Assembly (NCBI GenBank): GCA_036345935.2
Contig: JADWOT020000001.1
Location: forward strand, 30,385,062 to 30,449,061
DNA from: Taenia hydatigena
Lineage: Eukaryota; Platyhelminthes; Cestoda; Cyclophyllidea; Taeniidae
DNA length: 64,000 bases
Direction of reading: 5' to 3'
The translations under genes and the position numbers were made by a program. Below are positions 1 through 11,000 of the stretch, piece by piece (position 1 is the first letter of the stretch; the number at the start of each line of letters is the position of its first letter). The notes beneath the pieces are model-generated. The model was not told where the DNA came from. It saw nothing but the letters and a program-made list of their open reading frames with translations, and did no database searches.

Positions 1-147
1 GCCAGCCCCTTGGCCTCTTCCTTTCCCTTCTCTTTAACTGTAGCAAAACGCTGAAGCAAGCGGAGACTGAGGAGTTCTAACTCATCCGGAAGCCAGCTGA
101 CGTAGTGGTCCCCGCAACATCGCTCGTTAAAGCCCTCAGCCGAAGTC

Positions 148-520
148 ACAAAAGAATGAGGTGAAGAAGGAGGAGAAACAGGGTCGAGCCATTTTGGTGC
201 AAAATGTCGCCTTCCAGGTCAGTCAGAGTGAGGTGGCAGCCCCCTTTAAGCCCCTTGGTGGCTCCATCAAGGTGAGGGTGCCTTAAAAGCCCTTTCGGAG
301 ATCATCGCGATTTCGCCTTTGTAGAGTCTGCTGCGCATGATCAGGCCAAGGTGGCTTGGAAGCACAATAAACAAAGGAACGCTTCTACCTGTGCTGTCGT
401 TGCTGGTATAAGGATGTGTTGTTCCTTATTCTGTCCCTTCCTCTCTTTCATTGCAGAGCGCCCTGAGGACTTTCGGTGTGGATACACACCTAATGGAATG
501 GGGGTTGAACATTAAACACG
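148..520 (+). pseudogene. Broken RRM-protein fragment, RBM19/MRD1-like
   Basis: A decayed RNA-recognition-motif segment. In one frame from about 148 there is a Lys/Glu-rich linker, then an RNP2-like strand (ILVQNVAF, from 191) and a helix-like VSQSEVAAPFKPLG; this frame ends at TAA 284-286. After a frameshift the next frame gives an RNP1-like HRDFAFVES (303-329). After a pyrimidine-rich acceptor (tttcattgcag, ending 456), ALRTFGVDTHLMEW follows, resembling the STHLYGRRLVLEW region after the last RRM of RBM19/MRD1, a multi-RRM rRNA-processing factor. The retained intron-like acceptor argues for DNA duplication rather than retrocopying. The in-frame stop, the frameshift and RNP1 changes (Gly to Asp, last aromatic to Ser) indicate a pseudogene. 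RRM identity is fairly secure; RBM19 is inferred from remembered family sequence. Confidence 0.5.
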
Positions 521-540
521 CGAGATAGGAGTGATCTGTA

Positions 541-980
541 TCAACCTCCTTATTCCTCCAATTTGTACATGCAAAAGTGTGTGTTCCGAACTGTCGTCTT
601 GCTGGTTTATTCCAAAAGGAAGTGGCGTTGAATTATTCATTTATATATGTTTAGTTTAGGCATAAAAACCTCTTGTGTTCTTGAGATTCGGGCAGTGAGA
701 ATTGCAGGCCAACTGTGGGATTGCTTGAGTAACTCAAAGTAGTTTGTCGGTATGAATTTATCTGTTCGATGCTCTCTGATGTCTACTTTGTTCTTGAAAT
801 GATTTTGACTCCTGGTTGGCATTATTGCTGCGTCATCTGATTGCAGAAGTAATCTACAGCTATGTTTAATTGCACAATATTATGCATGCTCTTTTATAAG
901 AAAGTTTCAAAATCTTTTTATCATGCCTTATGGACCGCATTTTGCATTTGTTTAGTTTTTTATTCCTTATAACGATAAGC
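541..980. other. No gene seen
   Basis: AT-rich sequence with short chance reading frames. No splice-bounded exon, RNA gene or repeat shared with other parts of the window was noticed. Confidence 0.5.
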
Positions 981-2340
981 ATCATTGCTGTTCAGTGCTT
1001 TCCGATTACCCACCTCACAGGAGTAAACGCCCTTCAGTGTCGATGAAGACGAATGCAAATGCTAACATCTTTAGTCCTGGATGGATGATTGTCATTCTGA
1101 CCATTCCTCGTACTTAATGAAGTTTGCGATAGAAAATAAACAACCTTATTGATGAACGCAAACAGGGAGCTGCACTATTCATAGTAGCTGAGGCGCCTGG
1201 TGATTAGTTGTACGGACCTACGGGAAAAGTCACGAAAGCTAGTAGAGTTACAATGGCCAAAGCAGCGCAGATCGAGTCACCGCCAGTCATGATTACTGCA
1301 GCAGAAGTCTGGGCAGGTCTGCTGGTCGTTGAGGGGCTTCCTCCAGTCGTGACAGACGCTTTCTCTCCCCTATCCGATCTAACCATAAATTCGCCCTATT
1401 ATAATAACAATAATTATTATCAAATTCTATACGTCAACTAACTGGTAACCGCTCACATTGAGGAGCGTCTGTCTAACTCTCGGCAGTAGTATATTTATTG
1501 CCAGGCAATACTACTACTAATGAGTTTGCGAACTTTCATTAGTAGTAGCGGTAATAATACATGGACAGCATTGCAGAATTGATTCTAGTGGATCTGGTTA
1601 GTTCCTCAAATGCAGCATCACCCTCCCCTTAAAAGTCATGGTGAAGGAAACAACTTCAACAGTTCTGAGATCTCCGCTTCGCCCACCTTTTTCAATCCAC
1701 CACCACCTTGGCTCCAAATCGACCTTCTTACCTTCACTAACGGATTAAATTAACTTGTGGGTTGTCGCCAAGTACAATGAGCCTTCCGGAAATGTTGGAT
1801 CCGACGACAACCCAATCAGATGCGTGGATGTCAATGTTGAAGTGTCAAGAGAAACAGCACACATACGTAACAAGTTGACGCAGTAGGCCCTTCCCACACT
1901 AATGCGGTTGACGACGGTCGGGAAGACGCAGCAGAAAAAAGACATCGGACAAGGGAGAAAAGACTCTCCACTTCACTCATACAATCAGAGGCAAGACAGT
2001 GTGGGACGGCGGTACCTCGCAGAGGAATGGCCACAAGAGCTGATGATCTACCTCAAAGTAATAATCTAGAAACCTATTTGACCAAGCAATCACATTCTTG
2101 CCCAGGTTGAGTCCAAAGCGCAAACTACTTATAAGCACATGAGTAGAAAGGTGCAGCTGATGACTTACACCAGGAGCAGACCATCTCGTAAGTCCACAAC
2201 GATATTTATGGCGGCGAAATCGAAATCATCAAGAGGTTTTTAGACATCACAAAGATCTGCGCCGAAGTCGGCTATACTGCGAACCAAGTTTTTCTCCTGT
2301 GATAAATGGGCGCAACCGAGACTTCGGCACACTTCCACTC
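980..2340. repeat. Repeat unit E, copy 1
   Basis: A unit closely matching 11,340-12,090 and 52,860-54,290 in the same orientation. It starts near the cattgctgttcagtg... segment and runs directly into repeat R. It carries the antigen-like exon at 1,204-1,386 on the minus strand. Around 1,700-1,745 the minus strand has a plausible splice donor (gtgaag|gtaaga), kept in the 53.7 kb copy, so further exons of the same gene may lie at 1,745-2,034; their frames are interrupted and I could not assign them. Confidence 0.75.
1204..1386 (-). pseudogene. C-terminal exon of a surface-antigen-like protein, E copy 1
   Basis: The minus-strand frame encodes a short basic start (SDRGEKASVTT), a Ser/Thr/Pro-rich linker, a small-residue patch (TGGDS) and a hydrophobic run (CAALAIVTLLAFV) close to the stop. 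That is the layout of a GPI-attachment signal or a C-terminal membrane anchor. Taeniid oncosphere antigens of the EG95/45W family end similarly: a short tail after the fibronectin-III domain, then a hydrophobic terminus. No fibronectin domain could be traced upstream. Relative to the other two copies this one lacks about 16 bases after the hydrophobic run, so its last residues differ and run on to VTFPVGPYN. It could be an exon of a decayed copy. Family assignment is tentative. Confidence 0.35.
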
Positions 2341-3240
2341 CAGACTACAATGTGCGTAACTGCCACCTACCGCCATCGAGTCCAATTAGAGCCATGTGCT
2401 GACTTCAGATCGTGCCGTGAGAGGAGCGAAACCACCTCCGCCTACAAAGGTATCGCACCCAGACGGCTGACTGGCTAGTGGATTTTTGGGAGCCACACAG
2501 TCAAACCCAACTACTGGATCGTAATGAACGCTAACAACCATTAGAATTGATGGTCTGCCTATGCACCACAGAGGACGTAGGTAGTGTGGAATTGCCACCA
2601 ACTGCCTACAGCACCAAGGGATGAGTCCCATCAGAGCTGTTGGTCAGGTAGGTGGTTCGACTGCTCAGTCAATCAACAAATTGCGCAACGACGAGGACTA
2701 GACTGTTACAGTGTACAAAGAATGAGAAAAGTCGAGCAGAAGGTGTATTACTAAGGTGAATGGGAAAATGAGGGAGCAGACGAGAAGACGATGTGTAGGT
2801 TTGCATGCAGTAGTAGAAACTGGAGAAGGAGGTCGAGCAGGGTGTGTCGTCTCGTATTCGTAAGCTTGGAAGTGTAGAGCTGCTAAGTCGCCAAAGTTCA
2901 TTAACCTAAAATTTGTGGGCTTAACAATGATTAGCTGCTCAACAGCTACAAACTCGTTGTTTTAGCCTTTATGTCATGCCAGCTATCACAAGGAGGTAGA
3001 GAGCGTAGTGACACCCTACTGAATGGAACAACTGTCGATGTGATTGATGTCCAAATCAGGTGGTAATTCCACTACGTCCACGCACACCAGGATGTACAGG
3101 CATCGCAACCGAGAAGTTCCATCTAAAAATGTAGCAGACCAATTTGTTAAAATGTGCATCTTTCGTAAAGGTAATGGACACAATCAAGGTTAGCATTATG
3201 AGTGTCGACTTCAGTTAAAACGTCGTGAGTTGACTACAAT
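2340..3240 (+). repeat. Dispersed repeat R, partial copy
   Basis: Part of a unit of at least 1.2 kb seen most fully at 55,420-56,640. Recognisable sub-blocks are the cgcacccagacggctgactgg region (2,450), the gagaaaagtcgagcagaagg region (2,725) and the catgccagctatcacaagg region (2,975). Minus-strand translations such as MGLIPWCCRQLVAIPHYLR recur in each copy but with different indels, so this looks like decayed sequence rather than a current gene. No long terminal repeats, terminal inverted repeats or target duplications were found by eye. Confidence 0.65.
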
Positions 3241-4044
3241 GTGCGTAACTGCCACCTACTGCCATCGGGTCCAATTAGCGTCATGTTAAGGCCCAAGATC
3301 GTGCGAATAAACAGCATTCAAGGCGCCATTGACTGTAAAATGTCCAGTAGTTCGATGCTAATGCATCTAATGGATGATGTACAACTAGCCTTCTGTACAG
3401 GTAGCAGCAGAGATCCGCGTGGTTCCAGCAAAACACACAAGAAAGACATTCTTTGCAAAATGGTTGTGAACATACGGTAAATGATCGAAGTTGAGGGCAA
3501 CGCGACACTGACAGTCCCCACTCCTCCACAGGTTTTTCACAAACTCTACAGCATTCAATGGCGGCGTTTTGTCTCTACCCCACTCCTCAATATCCAACAC
3601 ATCCCGCATATGCAAAATGAAGGAAGGAAGGAAGGCGCCTTTACTGGTTTCAAAAGTAGCAATGGTTTAGCTTTATCAATGGTAGCACTAATAATGATAA
3701 CTAAAGTAATCACATTACCAGTAAGGAGCAGAAGCAGCAGCGGCGTTGGCGGCAGAAGGGAGAGGAAGACAGGAGGGTAGAAGGAGGAGGGGAACAAATT
3801 CACGTGTGGTTTACTGCACAGATAGGAGGGTGCTTTCAACCCCCTCTTCCAAACATCCTATGCCCTCCACAACATCGGGCAGAGCATGGGCTGGCGCGTG
3901 AGTCGGTAAACAGCGCCTCAGGACTGCTCATTGAAGCCACAGATCATTGAGGGAGGATCCATCCCCGGCACTACCGCCACCACCACCACCACCACCAATG
4001 ACACCGCCGGCCGATACGGGCGCAAAATTGGTTCAAGCATTCAC

Positions 4045-4095
4045 CTCAATGTGTCCACCAGGCCATTCTGTGACACATTGATGCCGCCTGGCTCG
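4045..4095 (-). CDS. 51-nt exon-like segment of the block A gene, copy 1
   Basis: On the minus strand this is bounded by an acceptor (tgtgcttgtag|) and a donor (ttgag|gtgaat), and reads EPGGINVSQNGLVDTL in phase 1. The matching segment in copy 2 (13,063-13,113) has identical length, boundaries and phase and reads EPSSMNVSRSGLVDTL. Preserved length, splice sites and open frame in both copies support a real small exon. Function unknown. Confidence 0.4.
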
Positions 4096-5232
4096 CTACA
4101 AGCACAAAAGACGCCATTTCCATCACTTCAAACACATCACTACTTTCCCATCCTCTTCCACTCTCTCATCCGCCCGACACCCAAAAGGGAGGCTCATTCC
4201 AACCAAATCTACGTCCCCACCACTACCCTTTGTAAGTCCGCATAAACGAACACAAAATATTACTACATAACTGACATTTACATCTTACTACCTTCGCACT
4301 ATTCTAACCACTTTTCTACAAGAAATCCAATTTTGGAAATCGAGGCTAAAGCATTGCGTAAGCACTGGTTGTAATCAGTGCCACCTTGGTCACACACTCG
4401 GGTGGAGCCAAATCAAACACTATTTCACATTTCTGCTAGATAATTTGTTTCCTTCACTGCCATAGTCACAACTTTCTCGAATGCACCAGACCAGTCCCTG
4501 AAACAGTCCTCATCAACGACTATGAAATATGCACATTTCAAAGCATCTTCCCTTACTACTGCGAAGGACCGATTCAATCCCTCTGAACAGCACCTAGTCG
4601 CCACACTTCCTCATCCAACGACTTTTAAAGTGAAGACGAAAGTCTCTCAAAAGTAATTACCGATCCGCCCTTTCTAGTGCCAAGTTAGGCTTTCGCATTG
4701 GTGAGGAACCAGCGTTCTTTCCCTCATTACAATTGGTAAGATTAGCATTTACACCCTTAGATGCGTTTAAGCCTTTGCAACTATTAGTTCAACCGCAAAT
4801 ACTGACTACTGCTAGTACTCTAAGGCTGCAAAATACATTTCCATCTTTTCCTCCGACACGTTCTACCTTTCAAGATACAAGAAACCTGACAACTTCAAAA
4901 AGAACACCTTACCAGCCGTGATTTCTCGCAGAAAAACCCGTATTTTGCATAAGCATTGATATAACCTGCTACAAGCACATCACCTTTGGTTTGATTTTGG
5001 TTACCTGCATAAGTCACGATAGTGCTTGCATTTCAATGAGCAAGTTAACTGCATAGAGACTTTGCATGAATCCAAGAAGGGCACGAAACTTGATATGGAT
5101 GATTTGACTTTTAAACCTACATAAAACACGTTATCCGCAGTGAGTCTGTAATAACTTGAACCTCTTGTGTCGCCACGTGTTGCAGAAAGGCGAGACGCCA
5201 TTGATAACACCTAATGAATGCCAGGACTTACG

Positions 5233-5480
5233 AAACTGTTGTTGCAATAGGAATCGTTGGATGAAGGAACCAATGTCCTCACCAGTGATGTTCACGCATA
5301 CGCAACAACAGCAGTGGCACCAGCGCCATTGGCGGAAGCAGGACACAGTGAAGGTGGCAAAGCATAGAAAGGCTGAGTCGCCCCTTAAGTCCATCCAACC
5401 GCGTCCACCAACCGTCGATGTGCCGTGGAGTACCCACCATATCCCCATTCCCCAGGTAGGCCAGAAGAATTGCACCTGAA
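5233..5480 (-). pseudogene. 3' exon region of the block A gene, copy 1
   Basis: The minus strand carries a region whose best protein-like reading differs between copies. Here one frame keeps GAILLAYLGNGDMVGTPRHI, continuing into WWTRLDGLKG and a hydrophobic LLPPMALVPLLLL. A second frame ends in a Cys cluster (WCHCCCCVCV) followed by ITGEDIGSFIQRFL and a consensus donor (tttc|gtaagt). A third frame ends in an Ala-rich tail (ASANGAGATAVVAYA) and a stop. Single-base indels between copies switch these frames, so at least two of the three copies must be broken. No domain recognised. Confidence 0.35.
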
Positions 5481-5945
5481 ACACTGAAATATAGCTCAGA
5501 AATAAATCTCCTCCTAAGAGGAAAACGTAGATCGGTAAGGGCACACCCAATCCTCATGCCAACACGAGGGACCACCGCGAATCCACCCAAGCGCCATACC
5601 ACAGCGTACAAGCCACCATCCCACCCCAACCCCGATACTAATTAGTCCAGGTGAGGCCGGAAACCGCCTCAGCATTCTGCCCTAGATGCTCTCCACGCTG
5701 TCTCTCCCACTCCCTCCTTTTTAACTCCTTTTCCATCCGGTCTCACTCTTAAGGCTAAGTCGCAATGGCAGTGGGAGTAGCACAACGCCCGCCCTCCGCC
5801 TCCCCCATAGTTCGCGCCCAACACACCCAACAGTGCAGACCTATTCACTTACTTACCTCCTCTGAACTGATGCATCACTACTCATCACCTATACAGTCAG
5901 CAACAAATTAACCTCCACCCTCCCACAGCAAAAACATTTCCGTAC

Positions 5946-6060
5946 CTGAGGAAACAAAGCATGCCGTAGTTGCCACCAGTGGGCTCTAAACCATTGCGCT
6001 TCCATTCGTCGAGGTCGTCGTCGTAAGAGAACGTCTCCTTCACTCTTTCACACACCCAGG
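5946..6060 (-). CDS. Acidic exon of the block A gene, copy 1
   Basis: The minus strand reads VCERVKETFSYDDDLDEW, then PTGGNYGM, up to a donor (ctcag|gtacgg). The segment is kept in copy 2 (14,937-15,040) and in the right arm (63,010-63,121), with codon-sized variation in the Asp run and the same donor position. The acidic stretch and preserved frame support coding. The 5' boundary of the exon is uncertain. No domain recognised. Confidence 0.45.
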
Positions 6061-6559
6061 GCACAGCTGCCCCAGCCTTTCCCCTCCTTCGCCGTCACCC
6101 ATCCACTTACCCACCCAGCCACTCATGCCCGCGAAGACAAACATACGGAGGCATAATAGCAGTAGTAGACCGTGTCGCCCGTGCTGACAGCCGCATCGCA
6201 CAATCCAGACGGAGGCGCCACCGCCACCACCGCCACCGCGAATCACTCCAACATCTTGCAGTGCCTCCTACCATTCCACACACTCATCACATGTTACTTC
6301 ACCATCGCAACCACCAAGGTAAGTTTGTAGCATCTGAAAAGGAAAAAAACCAAACAATGGAAAGACCAATGTGTGAGGGTCCAATGCACTGCAAAGCTAA
6401 CATTCACAAACATAACTACTAATGGGAAAAAAAGAAACAGACAACTCAACAAGAAAACACTTAAGACTGCTACAAAGTACAGTCTGCGTGGTGATGCCAA
6501 AGCTTCCCACCCATGCCGTCAAAGCTGAGCAACCTACCATTCAGCCATCACCGAGGCCC

Positions 6560-6745
6560 TCTACACAACATGTTTCACAGCAAGGATCACATCAACACAA
6601 CAAGCAACCCCGGCCCTGCCCCCACTACTCCGCCATCCATATATGTGCTCCAACAAGACGCATATCATAGTGATGAAAATAGCGCAGGTGAAGCAGGTAA
6701 AGGAGAACAGCACTTTCCCACCCAACATATGAACGCAAATTGATT
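6560..6745 (-). CDS. Hydrophobic exon of the block A gene, copy 1
   Basis: The minus strand encodes MESICVHMLGGKVLFSF followed by a clear membrane-length hydrophobic stretch (CFTCAIFITMICVLL), ending in ILAVKHVV and a stop. The right-arm copy (62,278-62,437) has the same frame. In copy 2 about 95 bases including the hydrophobic stretch are deleted (near 15,630). A tttttgtgtgcag acceptor lies just upstream, but its phase does not join cleanly to the preceding exon, so the splice choice is unresolved. Confidence 0.35.
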
Positions 6746-6802
6746 CCATTACTGCACACAAAAAGGGACGGCAACAACTCATTCAGCACAATCCAATCTT
6801 AC

Positions 6803-6897
6803 CTGAGAAATATGTGAAGTGATAGCGAAGGCAAGATTCGTACCCATTACTGCTGCAGCTTCTTCTTCTTCAGTGTCTATTCCAGCACGAAAACGAG
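6803..6897 (-). CDS. Second exon of the block A gene, copy 1
   Basis: A 95-nt minus-strand exon with acceptor atttag| and donor ctcag|gtaag. It encodes RFRAGIDTEEEEAAAVMG, then TNLAFAITSHISQ. All three copies keep the frame and differ by conservative changes and one Glu codon, the most convincing coding signal in block A. The pattern (basic start, Glu/Ala-rich helix, small hydrophobic patch) is not one I can name. It lies about 0.8 kb from the putative first exon. Confidence 0.55.
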
Positions 6898-7730
6898 CTA
6901 AATAGTGCACAATAACATTTATGATTATAGTGAATACTTATTAGCAAAAAAACAATAATGATTGTTTACCATGTCCTTAGCAACGTTAGAACTCCTCCCA
7001 ACAAAATCTATCGTCATAAGAATGCAAATAAATTACAAATTGCCAAAACATTCTTAACTTATCGCTTCAAGTATCGTACAGCAAAATGTGCGCATGAGAA
7101 GGCATCGTAGTTGGAAAAAACGTCCTAACTTTACCAAAGTCACAAGTCCCTTCATAAAATTGCACCTCATTCATCGAAACTCATTCTTACTAAAATAAGA
7201 AACCACTTGGAAACAGCCAAATCAATCGTGCTTAATCCAAAGAGGTGGTTTGCAGTAAAAAATTCAACGCAATCAGGCAGTGCAAATGGAAAACAAAAAG
7301 TTGTGACAGCAACTGCAGCTATTTCTGAAACGGTTAGTCGAACAAATAAACTGAGAAATAAAGCAGAAGCATGTATCTACACACACTCGTAAAATGGGTG
7401 CTTAACCGCAAGAAACCACCAAGCAAGTAATTGTCAAGCACTTCGTAGGGTTTTAGCACCTCTCCACAAAATTACGCCTCATTACTCAAATTCAAATGTC
7501 ATTAAAAAACAAACAACCCCACAATCTGCTGCAACAGTCGCAATTTATCTCTACACACCGAAAAATGCACATGAGGAGATCTTGCAGTTGAAAAGTAGCC
7601 GTCAACATTCACAATAAGAGGCATTTGCTTCTACCCCAACAAGTATGTGTATAAAAGAAGAAAGTTGACATTTAAAGTACCTCACAACAACTGACTAACT
7701 AAAAATACTCAAAAGGTACTCAATGCTTAC

Positions 7731-7766
7731 CAGAATCCCAACTTTTGGCGGCGGATAAAGGCGCAT
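7731..7766 (-). CDS. Putative first exon of the block A gene, copy 1
   Basis: A 36-nt minus-strand segment, ATG to donor (ctg|gtaagc), encoding MRLYPPPKVGIL. The ATG, length and donor are conserved at 16,692-16,727 and 61,236-61,271. The phase (0) does not match the start of the next recognised exon (which needs phase 1), so a small unseen exon may intervene or this may be leader sequence. Confidence 0.35.
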
Positions 7767-8049
7767 TACTCCACAAAATTTTCCCCAAAAACGCGCACCA
7801 CTTACGCAAGTCGCGCACAAATCCGATTAATCAGTTCGTAGTTCGGCCGGTAAAACAAACGAATTTTAAATATTCATGCATTTACAATGGGACTATAATT
7901 ACGATAAATACCTAAAGTTCCGACTTTCGCGTATAAGTTAAGTAGCAAACACACTAATTCCAATTTACAAAGTGAGCAATACGAGAAAGTTGTTGGTATT
8001 TGTATATCAGTAACATAAATGCATAATAGTGATACTGTTAGGTTTGCCA

Positions 8050-8540
8050 ACAACTCATGAAAGTGGTTCAAACTACAGCGAGCAATGTCGTCTTGTCAAG
8101 TAGCTGTACACTTCAATTTGCTTCAAGCATGTGTTTTGTAGCAAAGTTCACACTCAAAGCGAATAGACGGTTTGCTCAAATGGAGCAATGGACTGACCCT
8201 ACCCACATGGTCTTGCATGTGTCAATCACCTTTACAAAAGATACGCATTTCTATGAAATTCTGTTGAAAGTCTTCTTGGCTGGTGGGGTGTAAGCTACGT
8301 TCTGAGTTGGCAATTTGCGGTTGCGATGCCTGCACATCTCACTACACGTAGACGCGGTGGCACAGTAGCCAACTTCATAATTACTTCCTGATTCAAGCAT
8401 CAACTTCGTCATTGCTTCCTCATTTGAGCATCAATCGCATTGGCAGTTGTTCCATTCAGTGGAGTGCTACCTGACCCTCTACCTCGTGTGGTAGCTGTCA
8501 TTGTAGCACTTTGTTTGTTAGAACTACCGGTTTCTGTCAA
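8050..8540 (+). repeat. R-tail and decayed B fragment next to block A copy 1
   Basis: 8,050-8,290 is nearly identical to the inverse of 60,709-60,945. It contains a worn piece of the B-gene membrane exon (tttgctcaaatggagcaatgg, then cccacatggtcttgc). 8,290-8,540 matches the end of repeat R (the inverse of about 2,975-3,150). The open frame here has no start context or splice sites I trust. Confidence 0.5.
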
Positions 8541-11000
8541 GGTCACAGAGGTAGCCGAACTGCCCTAGCTGCGTGGACTGGCCTCCGGGCCATGCCAGCA
8601 GTCTTTTTCCCTCTGTTCGGTGAATATATGTATTCGACCTTAGCATTCTGCAGTTAGTTTTGCCTACTTCTGCTCCGATGTCGCCCACACACATTCTGTT
8701 GACACCTAATCAACCGGACTTGTCACTTACCTTCCCCTCTTCTTGCCAACTAATGCCAAAGTAACCTGCAGTGCATAACAAACTTCCACATTTCAAAAGC
8801 ATCATGAAAAGGAGCTGCCATTACGCATAACAATCGAAGCCACAATCTCAAATCGTACGGCTTTAAGTGGTGCAACTAATTCGCGTGCTTTCAGCATACT
8901 TGACGAGACCAATTTACTGGTTGATAAGGTCTAGGTCCCCCTCAGACATCGCCTCTTAAGCGACAGCCGGAATGATGGATATTGCGTCGCCTTCCACAGC
9001 ACAATCTCATTCAGGCAACGCGACTCCCAAAGCCTCGGATAGGGGGAGCCAAACGTTCACTCACTTCATTATCACATGATGTGATTAACAGGTCCTCTTT
9101 GTTTTCTTGTACGAGTCGGCTGTACCTGCTTTGGTTAAGCAGACATTAACACTCATCTATGGGCAGTCAGGCACGCCTCTCCTCAAGGCAGGCTAGGTAG
9201 GAGAGCAAGTAATCAGCCTTAGAGCCCATCTTTCAGAATCAGTAGGTAAAATTGGCTATTTAAATGACTCATTGTGACGTTCCCCATTCCTAACTCAAAC
9301 AGTGCGTTTCCAAATACAAACTTAAGGAATGTTCACAAACTCAAAATCCTGTCAGAAAATTGACCGTCTAAACTGCTACGAGTTCAAAAAACTCAAGGCG
9401 TAATAGGAAACATCAAGTTTGTTTTTCCTTACTATGCAAGCTGAGGTCCACCGGCAGCACGGATGGCAGGAAGGTCAACCGCCATCCATATTGTGCGTGC
9501 TTATTTACCGCAGAAAATCGACCCAACTGAATGGCTGCATTCAACTTTTGTGGCAGCCAGTCCTGGCCCCAAGTGAATTTGAACATCTTTATGAAGCGAA
9601 TGTCAGGCAAGGTGACCTGGTGGCAGGAACAAAGAGCCGCTGTCCTACCACCGAACGGATCAGTGGGCAAAGAAAAGAAATCGCGTACTGTATCCTGCGC
9701 TGCCCGAGCCAAGAGGCAGGCCTATTCAAATAAGTAACTGATGCAAAACATTTGTCAGCAGCCAGTACCTCCCAGTACTGACCTCGGATCTTTTGCCACA
9801 GTGAAGCAAAATACTCGCATCAATGCCGATTTTTATGCACACTGAATCCTCCATTAAAGGCGACTTTGCCTTTCATGCTTCCATACTGCCTCTCTTATGG
9901 GCAGCGACCTCGTCCGTGTTTGTTGTCGCCTCTAGTGAATTTGGCAGGAAGAAAATTGTCTCTATTCGTTCCTTGCTTTGCACCTGTTGAAAAGAGTGTA
10001 GATCATTGGTTGTTAGATTTAGAATACAAAGTGGAATACCACCGGGGTGGATAGTTAAAAGGACTAATGGATGGGAAGGTGGCTGGGTGGCTCGTCTTCG
10101 CTGCTGCGCAAGTTGTTGAGTGATTGAGCAGTCGAACCATTCACTCCATCGACCATCGAGCCATCCAGATGAAACACACAGTTTTGATGAGGCTTGCCCC
10201 TTGGCACAGTGTAGCGGCAGCAGCTATGCCACGCTGCCTATGTGTCAGGGGTGCGTAGACAGACCTGCAGTCTGAGTGTTTGGTAGTGTCCATAACAGCT
10301 CAATTGTTGAATGTGACTGTGGATCCGAAATTGATCATCTGCTTAGCTTGACATTAGACTCCCAACAATCCGCTAGGCAGTTAGCCATCTAGATCGCATT
10401 CAAAGTCTGTTGTTGAATACCTGACTAGGCGATCAGCAAATTATCCATCGAACCAGCAGCCCCGATCGTGACGTGAAAATAGTTTCATTCGAGGGCAGAT
10501 CCAGTGTGCTCCATAGTCTCCTTTCCTTACATTTATGCAAGCCGTTTACAGTAAGAATAAAACGTTTTAGAGTGAATTTTTCGGTGCTGGATTGTAGGCT
10601 TGGCTGCCAGCAATCAAAGGGTGTCGTTCTCGTCAGTACTACTCTAAGTCCAAATGATGACTACTGTTAGAAGCCTCATCACTGTGTCAGCAAGGTTCCT
10701 CCAAGTCATATGGAGAGCGCAAACTGCACTTCCATTTACTGGTTTCGAGCAGCAAGCGCAACAAAGGATGTAAATGAGCCACCCAAGTTGCTTGTAGGTC
10801 GAAAATGCAACGAGGGATGGCAACGCAGAATGCCTTCAACCTCGTCCAACTCCTTCTCAACATTCATGCAGATTTGATGCCTGGCCAATCGCCGTGGCTT
10901 AGCTTGCTTCGATATTTCTTGTTCTGTGAAAAATTTTTAATATTTTTATGATCGTTTTCAATAACATCTCAACCCTCTCTGGAGGCAAGTGACCATCAAA
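8541..11000. other. No clear gene; diverged R relic near 10,130-10,330
   Basis: Chance-length frames on both strands around 9,413-9,737 overlap each other with no splice or family support. A diverged inverted piece of repeat R (agctatgccacgctgcct... and gtagtgtccataacagc) lies near 10,130-10,330. About 9,110-9,200 is weakly similar to 40,740-40,840. Nothing else recognised. Confidence 0.45.

Larger units (their letters stand above)
3540..8040. repeat. Block A, copy 1
   Basis: A 4.5-kb duplicated block, also present at 12,540-17,000 (same orientation) and 60,760-64,000 (inverted, cut by the window end). Exons of an unrecognised gene are read from its minus strand: first exon 7,731-7,766, second exon 6,803-6,897, further exon-like pieces at 6,560-6,745, 5,946-6,060, 5,233-5,480 and 4,045-4,095. 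This copy is closer to the right-hand inverted copy than to copy 2 near 7.7-8.5 kb. Confidence 0.8.

Noticed and set aside
1208..1441. Plus-strand frame with conserved residues in all E copies (KASRVTMAKAAQ...)
   Set aside because: It is the complement of the minus-strand exon; the minus reading gives the coherent linker-plus-hydrophobic-tail layout and consistent stops.
2386..2631. Recurrent MGLIPW... frame in all R copies as a transposon protein
   Set aside because: Copies differ by indels, no catalytic motif is visible, and no copy extends into a longer product.
8057..8293. 78-codon frame almost identical in the right arm (60,709-60,945)
   Set aside because: Similarity is explained by the duplicated block; the frame contains a worn B-exon piece and R sequence, with no start or splice support.
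9413..9737. Overlapping frames of about 100 codons on both strands
   Set aside because: No copies, splice sites or recognisable motifs; a brief thought of a tubulin-like fragment did not hold up.
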